The notes below the pieces were generated by a model. It made no database searches. It was not told where the DNA came from and saw only the letters and a program-made list of their open reading frames with translations. From Schizophyllum amplum (taxonomy: Eukaryota > Basidiomycota > Agaricomycetes > Agaricales > Schizophyllaceae), in contig VDMD01000067.1 in the NCBI GenBank assembly GCA_007026445.1, positions 62,001 through 126,000 of the forward strand: DNA of 64,000 nucleotides. The letters are read 5' to 3'. The translations under genes and the position numbers were made by a program. This document shows positions 44,647-54,266 of this stretch, in pieces (the stretch's first letter is position 1; every line of letters begins with the position of its first letter).

Positions 44647-45444
44647 GGTCGACACAAGCAAGACGCGAATTCGAAGACAGAGGCAAGATGCGAAGATAGA
44701 AGCAGGAAGCCAGATGTCTTTTCTCACCAATACAGCCCCACTTCACAAAAAAGAGAAAAGAGCTGCGTACGCCGTATTGCCTATCGACTGCCTATCAAGG
44801 TCATTGCGATACTTACAGTGCTGTGAAGGTCGGATTGTGATACCTATACGAGATAAGACAAGCTCGCCACTGTCCTGACTGACGTGCAAGAGGTAGAGAG
44901 GGCAGGGATCGTCGGTCGAGAGGTTTACCAGCGGTGCAGCGCCCGGCCCGCCGGGGGCCAGCAGCCTATTTGACCGGCGACGCCCGATAGCGCATCAACA
45001 ACGCCCGCACGCGTCACGCGAGGCCTTCGCCGCAAAGGACGCCCTTGCTCGTCGCGACCGCGGGTGCCTTGTCCTCGAGGGCAAGCAGCGAGCTTATGCC
45101 AATCCAAAATTGTGCGGGAGGCGGGCACAGGCGATCGCTCCGGGGCCACACCAGGGCCACACCAGGGCCACACCCGCAACCTCCGTGCCGACGCAGGTTC
45201 CCGCCACCACCGCAGATAGCTCTATCTTCCCGTATGCCACATTCAATGCGGAGCATGGCGATAAGGTGCGCATCATCAACTCGGACTCACAATCCCCGTG
45301 CGATGAGTGGTTCCCCTTGGCGGCGGGGCGCCCATACATATAAGTCGGACGCTGTGGGGTCAGGTGGGTTTCCCTCCACGTCGTCTCCTGCGCCGCCGCT
45401 TCCCCGTCTCCTCTCTGTCCCTGCGGCCCTTGCCCACTTCCGAG
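44647..45444. other. Divergent intergenic region with short direct repeats
   Basis: Promoters of DUF1479 (-) and UNC93-like (+). Three tandem copies of GGGCCACACCA lie near 45140-45173. A TATA-like element is at 45339-45344. Overlapping open frames here are repeat-driven and rejected. Confidence 0.5.
45339..45344 (+). promoter_or_regulatory. TATA-like element of the UNC93-like gene
   Basis: TATAAG 101 nt upstream of the ATG at 45445. Confidence 0.4.
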
Positions 45445-47374
45445 ATGGACTCCAAGACTGAGACTGCGGTCACGAATGGCGCGAAGCCGGACGCGGACTA
45501 TTACTGGCGGGGGATTCGGTTGAGGAACTACCGCTCGCCGCTGACGCAGGTCGCGCTTGTCGGCTTTATCGCCTTCATGACGGTCGGGATGTCTAGCGCC
45601 CTCGGCGGAGCGGGTGGTGGTGGTCTGCTCAACACGCATCAGAGCACGAACGCGAATGTGGCTAGTACGTCTGCTTTCTGCCGACACCGAGATCTTATGC
45701 TAACCCGCCTTCTGTCCTTCAGTATACGTGAGTTTATACCGCGGCTCAATATGTCTTACGTGCTGATACAATCCTTTCTACTCTCCACCAGTCCAGTACG
45801 TTGCATTGTTCTTGGGCCCGCGTATGCTGCTGACAGTACGCCCATAGCGTTTGCTGCTCTTGCGTTCTTCTCGGGCACGATCTACAACCGTGTCGGCATC
45901 CGTGTTTGCCTGGCCTTCGGTGGATTCGGTGCGTCCTGCGCTGTAGTTATCATACATCGTCGCTCATCACGTTGTTGTTTAGGCTATGCCCTTCTATCCG
46001 CCGCCTACATGGCCACCGCGCATCTCGGGGACAAGGCGACTCCATTCATCGTCGTTGCTGGTTGCGTTGAGGGTCTTAGCGCTGCGATGTTGTGGACCGC
46101 CCAGGGCGCGGTGACGATGTCCTACCCGACAGAGGACCAGAAGGGCCGGGCTTTCTCGTTGTTTTGGACGATCTTCCAGATGGGAGGTGTCATCGGCTCG
46201 ATCATTCCTATCGCCGCGAACTGGAACTCCAAGGCTGGCACCCTGAACGACGGCACAGTGAGTGGCGTTGGCTATCACCAACGCGGTACGCGGATACTGA
46301 TGCACCACTGTAGTATATCGCGTTCATCGTCATCATGCTCACGGGCTCGTTTTTCCTACCTTTCTTCCTCCTGCCCTCCGACAAGGTCGTCCGGTCTGAT
46401 GGAACCCATGTCGTCCTCCCTGAGATGCCCACGTGGAAGTGAGTGGGTCTACTGTTTGTTTGAGATCATTTGGCTAATAGCGCACAGGTCGGAGATCAGT
46501 GGCCTGGTGAATGTCCTTTTCGAGGACAAGTGGATCGTCTCGCTCTTCCCCTTCTTCATCGCCTCGAACTGGTTCTACACCTACCAGAAGAACGACTTCA
46601 ACGCGCCGAACTTCACTCTCCGCACACGGTCCTTCAATGGTCTTTTCAGCAACCTTTTCAACATGGTACGCCCTCAAGTGTCTGTCACAGGCACATTTGC
46701 TAACGAATTTCAGGTTGGTGTTTGGCTCATGGGCACTGCGTTGGACTACAAACCGGAGAAGTTCACGCGTCAAGTCCGCGCTCGGGCGGGCCTCATTGTC
46801 CTGTTTACCTTGACGCTTGCCATCTGGGGAGGCGGCTGGGCGATGGTCAAGGACTTCAAGCGCGGTGTATTGCCGGACCCGCTGATTGATGTGTGAGTGT
46901 TACTCAGGACTCTGTTTTACACTATGTACTGATGTTTTTGCTTCGCGCAGGACCGAATCATCCCGCTACGCTCCCTACCTCATCATGTACATCTTCTGGT
47001 CGATGTACGATGGGATCTTCCAGGCGTACGCGTACTGGCTCATGGGCTCGCTCTCAAACAACTCGCGCCGCCTCTCCCACTACTCCGGCTGGTACAAGTC
47101 TCTGCAGTCCGCAGGTGCCGCGGTCGTTTGGCGCCTTGACGGCTTGGAGATCTCATACAAGTCGATGTACTTGAGCACCTGGATGATCCTGGTGTTCTCA
47201 CTTATGACGACGTCCTACGTGGCGTTCACGAAGGTCCAGGAGCATACTTACGACGAGCCGCAGGCGCCAGGAGAGCCGACTGAGACCTCGGACGTGGAGG
47301 CGTCGAGCACGACGTCGAAGAGTGATGGCAAGGAGGTCGAAGTTGAAGTCACCGCTCTACCTATGCGTTCTTAG
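45445..47374 (+). CDS. UNC93-like MFS membrane protein, with 5-nt and 4-nt microexons
   Basis: Polytopic protein of the fungal UNC93/DUF895-type MFS. Start is the ATG giving MDSKTETAVTNGAKPDADYY. Features: VALVGFIAFMTVGMSSALGG, the family signature GGGGLLNTHQSTNANVA, FFSGTIYNRVGIRVCLAFGG, WTAQGAVTMSYPTEDQKGRA, FQMGGVIGSIIPIAANWNS, FPFFIASNWFYTYQKNDFN and YLIMYIFWSMYDGIFQAYAY, then a long acidic C-tail ending TALPMRS. To bridge exon 1 (to 45664) and the exon from 45848, splicing uses TATAC (45723-45727) and TCCA (45792-45795), each with consensus donor and acceptor. This yields NVAIYSTFAALAFFSG, the family pattern. Skipping both would also keep frame but delete three residues. Transport substrate is unknown. 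Confidence 0.88.
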
Positions 47375-47912
47375 ACCTTATGTTGTAGCTGTACGATCTT
47401 GTATTTATCATAGACTGGTCCTGGGTTCTGTAACGGAGAGTCTGCGGTATACACAAGTGCGGAAGTTGGGTGTCACCAACTGAGGCGCTGAGCGCTGAGG
47501 CCGAGGCCTGAGGTTTCGGCCAGGAGTTGAAGTTTGTCACTGGCGTGACAGTCGCGTGAATAGTGGCACGCGAGGAATTGTCTCCGGTTCAACTGGTTGA
47601 TTTCAACGTCCATCGTAGCGTGCCTTCACTGCTGTCCTTCTTATCCGCCAGCTCTTCCAGCGATGCCCTGATTTATTGAACGTGCACTGACTGGTTAGCT
47701 CAGTGCCTCGACGCACAGAATCTGAAGAGGCTTAAACTTGCTTCTTGCAAGTTAGCCGAACGGGCCGGCGTCCGGCACAGATTGGTCGAAAGCAAGTCGA
47801 AAGTCAGTACATCTTGCCCAGCCAGCCCAGCAACTCTCCAGTCACTTTTCCGCCTGTCTATTCTTCCTACATAATCGCCGCCTCTCACTCCACGTGCCAG
47901 CTGAACACGAAT
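47375..47912. other. Intergenic region with CACGTG upstream of the next gene
   Basis: Spacer with the 5' region of the plus-strand hypothetical gene; CACGTG at 47891-47896, just upstream of its ATG. No separate gene. Confidence 0.45.
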
Positions 47913-49386
47913 ATGAGCAGCGACAGCGATTCCGAGTACAGCGATGGCGGTGGCGCAAGCGCTGCAACTGCAGTTTGGCCACATGCTGACGACGTCCGTC
48001 TTTCCATGGACGCGGACAAGCTCATCAACATTGTGGACGATGAGAGCGACGGAGAGGTTCCTTCCGATGTTCAAAAGCTCATCGACTGCCTCGATTGTGC
48101 GGCATCTGCGCATCAATGGCTTTCAACCTGGGTGCGTGTGCGATCTCGCGTCCAGAAGACACATTCTCACTCGCATCTTCTCTTAGGACTCGCAACAGTC
48201 ATGCTCCGACCTCAGATCCCTGCATGAGGAATACATGAAGGGGATACGCACGTCGAAGGCGCGACCTGAACCGAAAGGCCATGTTAGTGAACATGAGGAT
48301 GAAGTGCTAAAAGAACTTTGCAATTCCATCCTACACCAGACGTGCTCGATTCGTAGCTCTGCAAGCCGCTCGAACTATATCACCACCCCAGACATCATGT
48401 CCATGTTCTACGCAATTATACCTGGCGTGTACAAAGCTCATCAGCAGTTGTACGTCTCTCAATCTGCGCGCAATTGTGACAAATTCTCATCGCAACCCAT
48501 CTAAAAGCTCTGGAAGGGGAGCTACGTACGCTGTCTCTCGACCGCTTCAAGATCATCCTCCCTTCGATCAACACAAGTACCGCATGGCCGACATTGTCGT
48601 TCTTCCCAAGGATATAGCGCAAGCCAAGCTCGCTGACCACTTGTCGACGGTGAAAAGCCTTCAAGAAGCCCGTGAAGACGATTCAAACACCGCGGAAGGC
48701 AACGAGGAGGACCAGAGCGTGGCGCCTCCTCTAACCGAGCCCGCTAAGACCACCGCGGCCACAGTTTCGGCTGTCGAAACGGCTGAGATAGACGGCCCGG
48801 AAGATCTCGTTGATCACGAGCTGCATCTCCTTCACTTCGATGTCGACAAGCCGCAAGCGCCGGCTGCCCTTTGCGTAGCGCAGCTCACTCATCTTCCGGG
48901 TCTCCTCACCAGCGCCGTCTATCATAGTCACTACAGCGGTACCTGCAGCCCCATCATCGGCTTCGGATACTCTCGTTTGAAGAGCAATGTTCGCCTTGTC
49001 ATCGCATGGCTGGACGACCGGAAAGATGACGAGGTTGGCCTGGTATGTTTGGCTGGTCATTCAATATCTGCTCGGTCAGCAATTGACCTTTTTCATCACA
49101 GCACGGTATCCGGCTGGCTCCGCTCTCTGCGAAGGCCTTTCCAGACGCTACATTCGACCTCTGCGATCCAGCGGAGGCCATCCGTCTCACGTTGTTCCTT
49201 CTTCGCGCCCAGAACGTGCTCGCACGACCTCGCGTCGCACCTGCCTATGCAGCCCCGTGGCGCGCGGATACATGGGTACCCAGCCATTCCGTCCCTTCGT
49301 CCAAGGGTAACATCGCGAGATGGGTGGAAGATGTGCAGAAATGTCCGGTGTCGAGGTGCGCTCGTCGCACTGCCTTCAGTGTGTGA
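47913..49386 (+). CDS. Protein of unknown function, four exons
   Basis: Exons join cleanly at canonical introns (after W, after a Gln-Gln pair, and after VGL). The N-terminus is acidic and Ser-rich (MSSDSDSEYSDGGGAS), with an acidic helix DADKLINIVDDESDGEVPSD. Next come a helical region LKELCNSILHQTCSIRSS, a linker rich in Glu/Ala/Thr (AVETAEIDGPEDLVD) and VDKPQAPAALCVAQLTHLPG. A small beta-rich segment follows (RLKSNVRLVIAWLDDRKDD), and the last exon has HGIRLAPLSAKAFPD and ends CARRTAFSV. No domain was recognised. Consistent reading frame across three introns supports a real gene; function unknown. Confidence 0.65.
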
Positions 49387-50037
49387 TGCATACTGATATA
49401 CGCTTGCACCTTCCCAGTGCCGTTGCCGAAGAGTTTACCAACCTCGAGGTTGAGTCGGAAGTTTCGTCTGTGGCATAATGGTATGTGGCACGACTGCAAC
49501 GCGTACGTTGTGTCAGTAACGAGCGAGGGGAGCGCGCGAGTGCAGAAAGTGACCATCTATTGTACTGCATAGACCAAATGAAGTCGAGCATGTAAACTGT
49601 ACAATAGCAGTGGTTTTTGGTCCCGAAGGTGTACCGCGAGATTCGGGAAAGCACCAACGTCTTTGTGAGCGGGTATTACTTAGTAATGTCTGTTGTTTGA
49701 TCAGTGATTCCAACATAAAGTTTATGGCAACCAGTGGCAGATGAAAGAGCCTCATGCTGCGCTGGAAGAGATCCTGTTCTCCGCTCACTTGGGGTAGACT
49801 TGACAGCGATGCTGCGTCCCGGCGTGCGCGTTAAGTATCAGAGTCTAGGGCTATAGAAACAGTGATATTCATTGAGATGCAGAGGCGGATGGCAGATCAC
49901 TGTATGCTACAAATCATACGCGCCTCGACTCGGGATAAAAATACAGTAAAGGATGCGTCCTGCCGGCTCAGTAAGAAGAACCATATGCTATATTGGAGAG
50001 AGAGAAACCAAGTGCAGGAATCCGGCGAAGGCTTCAA
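49387..50037. other. Intergenic region
   Basis: 650 bp with no supported gene; 3' flanks of two convergent genes. A TGGCATAATGGTATG stretch at about 49470 superficially resembles a tRNA D-arm but no full cloverleaf follows. Confidence 0.45.
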
Positions 50038-50384
50038 CTATGGATAACCCCGCCTGTCCAGTTCTGCACATGCCCGCTGTGCTGCAATCTCACCAGCCGC
50101 GGCCTTGGTGGGGGCATCTCCGCGCCCAAACTCTTCGCCGTTGACTATCAGAAGAGTGAGCATGATAGAGGAAGATAGCATGCAGGGAGAATAAGCGTAC
50201 TTCTGACGATGCACAACCACATGACGTTGTTGGGTTGCCCGAAAGGCGTAAAGTCGGCAAGCGGCTGTGCCCAGCCGTAGCCCTTGACACGGTTGTGAAG
50301 GCGGGTCTTCCAGTCTGGCACCAGCATTAGATTATTGAAGCAGATTTATGCCACAGGAGACATACGCGCAGACGGAGATGCCAT
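50038..50384 (-). CDS. Small dsRNA-binding-motif-only protein (about 79 aa)
   Basis: Three exons encode little more than one dsRBM. After splicing the protein is MASPSAH, then helix 1 WKTRLHNRVKGYGWAQ, beta strands LADFTPFGQPNNVMWLCIV and RINGEEFGRG, then helix 2 APTKAAAGEIAAQRACAELD and a short tail RRGYP. The spacing and the KAAA of helix 2 match the family. Start is the ATG that gives a phase-1 first exon consistent with WKTRL; an upstream ATG lies out of frame. Similar dsRBM-only proteins are numerous in Agaricomycetes; they could bind dsRNA or act as decoys or partners of Dicer or RNA-editing enzymes, but no such role is shown here. Confidence 0.75.
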
Positions 50385-52000
50385 CGGTGTCTGTGAGTTG
50401 GTTGGTCGGTAGGGTCGTTTGAGCGACTGTCTGGGAAGCAGGCAATGACTGGGGGCGGTTTGTGAGGAAGCATGGGGCGTCCTGCATCTTTTATAGCGAG
50501 AGTGAGAAGATATCTTGATCCTGTAGGGGAAATGATTGAAGTTGAAGAACCTCCATTGCTGCCAAAATTCGCTGTAGAGAGAACGATGAAGCCAATCTCA
50601 TTGCTGTGACAGGCAAAGCAGTGGGATGTGCGAAGAGAGGCGAGACTTCAGTCGCGCAGTACAGCCGTCCATTGTTTTCTGCTGATCCGTTGGAAGCTTG
50701 GAGTTGTCGCGGTAGGCAGTTTCGGAGATTCTGTCCAGAATGTGGGTCAAGGATCCGCGGAAGAGATAGACTAGAGATGATCAGATTCACAGAATAGACG
50801 CTGGATTGAGTCGAGTGGCATGATCGGCGTACACTGTTCGAAAGGCCGCGGGTGTCGCAGCGCAACAACAGAGGTAAGACAGACCAGGGTCGGCTCAAGC
50901 CTGCTTCACAGCGACTGTAACGCACAACTTGGTGTAACACTGGAGCTCAGGCGCGCAGTTTCTGTAATCGCTGCGTGTTGACTAGGTATTTTCCTTGAAG
51001 TTCCGTTACAGACGTCCAAGATGATAGCCGAGCATTTGTGGTATAGGTCACGAGAGGCACCGTGAGTGCGGCGTGAGCATTGTTGATGGACCTTTTGATA
51101 CCCGCAGATGAGCACGACGAGCAGGTCTGGCTGTACAGGGGAGTCCATTGACGCCGAGGTCCCAGGTGCACCGTGCTGGCAAAGCGAGCCGAGAGTGCAC
51201 TAGCGGGAGATCGAAGGACACAGGATGTGGAGTGACGTGGATGTTCCACGCGAGGCCCTGTTTACAGGTTAGTGGCCGTGATGAGAAGAGGCACAAACAA
51301 AACAATACGAACTTGTTGTGACGAACCAAGAAAAATTTGCTTCCGATCAAGCCACGAGTTACTGACCACGTGGACTCAAACATCCCCAACTGGCTCAAGC
51401 AAGACCAGGATGCTTGAAACGACACCTTTTGCACTGCATCTGTGCGGTCTGATTGTCGGCCGCTCAGACTGCTTATCAATACAATGCTCGTGTGGCTTCG
51501 AAACGCCGGTCCTTTGGACTGCACGAGGGCATTATTTCGCCCGCGCAGCGCCAGCGCTAAAGCGGCTCTTCGGACCAGGATATTCGAGTGCTGCGATACA
51601 CAGCAGCCTTGCGAGGTGAGCGTGCTAGAGCAGTTGATCAGCATTGCATGCAACAGTGTTCTGGTACGTGATTATCAGAAAATGTGTCGGCCGACGTCCT
51701 GGAGTACAGGTGTAGAGCCTGGAATCCGGAATAGCAGTCCCACAGCAGCCCATTAGCTCGCGGAACACGGTAGGAATGAGGCCACAAAGGCTGTAGAGCA
51801 AATCGTAGACGTTGTTCATTTTCTACACGAACGACAGCGCGGAACACGACGCGAAAGCGCTCTCGCGTCAGTGACGTCAAGCCTCCGCGGTGCTTCCAAT
51901 GTCCTCTCCATTTTATACACTGCTGTACACCTGTTCAGAAAGACCTCAAACTCTGGCGAAGCTCATTGACCTTCAAGGTGGCTCCCCAACAGTTGCGTTC
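50385..52000. other. Gene-poor intergenic region
   Basis: 1.6 kb without a supported gene. Several minus-strand frames (50491-51653) lack domain features and joining exons. CACGTG at 51367-51372. Confidence 0.5.
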
Positions 52001-53969
52001 TTACTTCTTCCCCTTCGTGTGATCTTCCACCACGATCCAATTCTTCGGGATGCCCTTCTTCGTCAGGTAGTCCACGACTGCCTTCGATTGCTTGCCCTGC
52101 ACCAGCACCTCCAGCTGCTTCTGCGGGCCAGGCGCGACTATGCGGAAGTGTCAGCCGACATGTCCTCTCGTGCCACAAACCCACGCCGCCCACTCACCCG
52201 ACGTCGCGCTCGCGCACAAGCGCCTCAGGTCCTCCGCCATCTCCTCCGGATTCACCGCCATCTCGAACGGTTCAAAGCCCGTGATGATCGTCGCCGCCTT
52301 CCTCCCCTGCCGAATCTTCAGCGCGACACTGATCGGCTTCAGGGCGCCCTTCTTGCGCACCACGCGCTCGCCGCCGACGTTCTTCACCTCGTACCACGGC
52401 TGCATCTGCTTCAGCAGCCCGCGCAGCACCTCGTCCTTCTTCGCGAACTCGGGCGCGGGCGGGGTGCCCTTTTTGTTCGGAGGGTAGACGGCAGCGCGAA
52501 GCGTGGCGGCGACTTCGGCGTTGAGGCTGATGTAGGCCTTGTCGTGGGGGTTGACGACGCCGGATTGGGCCTCTAGCCAGTTCTTGAAGATCTCTTTGAT
52601 AGCCGGGTAGGCGTATAGCTCGGAGGTGCTGTGTGAAAAATGATCAATGAAGAGCAATTGCAGGCGATATTGTAGTAAGTACTCACCTCAGCCCCCAGTC
52701 CTCGAAAAGTGGCACCGTGTGCATGTGCGGTTTGTAGAGCTCTGCTGCCGCAAGCATTGCGTTGCCTGCCTGCTCTTTCGCCTCCCGCTCCTCTTTCCGT
52801 GCTTCCTTTTTCGCTTCCCGCTCCTCTACCTCCCGCACAGTAGGGACCGCAACATGCCCCGCCACTTCTGGGTGGGCGGCGTTGACCGAGGTGACCACGA
52901 CATCGTTCTTCTGCTTCGGCGGCGCCTTGATAGTAAGCAGTCCTGCCTTCTCTGCCGCCTTGAGAAAGGCAACGAGGGATTTGTGCGTAGACGTTTTGAG
53001 GGATATTTCCTGCCGGAGGGCGACGCTGTCGAGGTTCGAAGGGCCAGCGGATGGAGGAAGGACGAGGTCGGGGAATGCAGGGCGGGAGGGGAGGACGTGC
53101 ATGGTGTAGAAGTTGTTGGATGAGATAGGGTAGGACGCGGGAGGGAAGGATGCTATAGACTGGATCAAGGAGATGTGGAGGAGCTGAGAGACTTCGGCAG
53201 GACTGTACATTGGTCCCTTGCGCTCTGATGTGGCCGATGGGCCATCGAATGGGTCAGTCGTCTCCAGGGCAATTCCCTTCGCGTCACGAGAGGGGTGCGC
53301 AGCATCCGCTGCAAGGGAATGCCCGGCGTCCTCGTCACTGTCGGCGCTATCTGCCTGGGCTAGACCCTCCTCGGTAGACGTAGCCAATGGCGCGTCCTCA
53401 GGCGGATCAGACTTCGGGCCCATATCGAAGAGATGGTCTTTCCAGGTATGCAAAATGATAACTGCCTTTCCTCTATGGTCTTCGCTCAACTCATCAGAGG
53501 ACACGGCCATACGTCCGACAGCTAAGGGCGGCGAAACCCTTGCAGGTGATCCTCTAGTATATCGCCTCACGGCAACAAGCTGGCCCTTCTGCAAACCCGT
53601 TACGTAGGTCGTGACTCCTGGCCTCATTAGGTCCGCGCCACCCACAAGCACCGGGATCACCTGCGCTGGCGTTGTCACGAAGAGCAAGAGCTCCGGACGC
53701 TTCCAGAGCGTATACATCGTGGGAATCAGGTCATCGGAGTTCTTCCCTATGCTGAACCATAGAGGAGTATCGTTGGGGTCGAGGTAAGCAACGCCAGGTT
53801 CGTCGGTATGCGTGCTGAATTTGATGGTTTGGATGCCTTCGGGTACAAGCAGGTCGCCGTCCTCGGCAGGTGCGCCGAAGGTAGAGAGGACGCGTTGCTT
53901 CAGCTTCCGACGGTCTGAGCTTCGGAGGGTAGAGGAGGTCTTGAGGTTGCCGAGAGGTTTCTTGAACAT
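52001..53969 (-). CDS. TMA64: Translation initiation factor eIF2D (Tma64/ligatin)
   Basis: Promotes eIF2-independent tRNA delivery and recycling of post-termination 40S ribosomes. Exon 1 (about 428 codons) begins MFKKPLGNLKTSSTLRSSDR and contains the DUF1947-PUA region (KFSTHTDEPGVAYLDPNDTP, RPELLLFVTTPAQVIPVLVG, ADLMRPGVTT), an acidic Asp/Ser linker, and a winged-helix/SWIB-like part with YTMHVLPSRPAFP and a Glu/Ala/Lys helix. Exon 2 shows the SWIB tail LYAYPAIKEIFKNWLEAQ and SUI1 start. Exon 3 finishes SUI1: LVQGKQSKAVVDYLTKKGIP, NWIVVEDHTKGKK. Length and domain order match the family. Introns are canonical. Shares a divergent promoter with prolyl-tRNA synthetase. Confidence 0.92.
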
Positions 53970-54266
53970 GGCGCGCGTGAAGGTTGGAAACAAGGTATGA
54001 TGTGATGGCACGGTTCGGAAATAACGCCACAAATGCATTGAGCTGTAATATTCAGAATAATTCATCGATAGCTACTAACGCCGCTGCCTTTCGAGCTTCC
54101 AAGTTTCGAGCGCATGTGTACACGAAGGAATACAAGGATGAGTGGCGGAAGGTAGAGAGGGCGCAACATCGGTCGCGTCGCGTCGCGTGCCATCGTGCCT
54201 CAAGTCACATCAAACAATAAAATTCCCGAAAAGGAGATTCTTTTGTCTTTTTCGAGTCAAAATATT
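53970..54266. promoter_or_regulatory. Bidirectional promoter of eIF2D and prolyl-tRNA synthetase
   Basis: The two translation genes start on opposite strands 297 bp apart (375 bp to the second synthetase ATG). No TATA box was recognised; an AT-richer block lies near 54190-54260. Confidence 0.45.

Noticed and set aside
45094..45687. Minus-strand 197-codon frame
   Set aside because: Driven by GGGCCACACCA repeats and antisense coding.
49470..49545. tRNA-like stretch
   Set aside because: D-arm-like letters only; no anticodon stem or T-loop in the right place.
50240..50300. Suspected frameshift in the dsRBM
   Set aside because: The sequence reads GGCTACGGCTGGGCA, which is in frame throughout.
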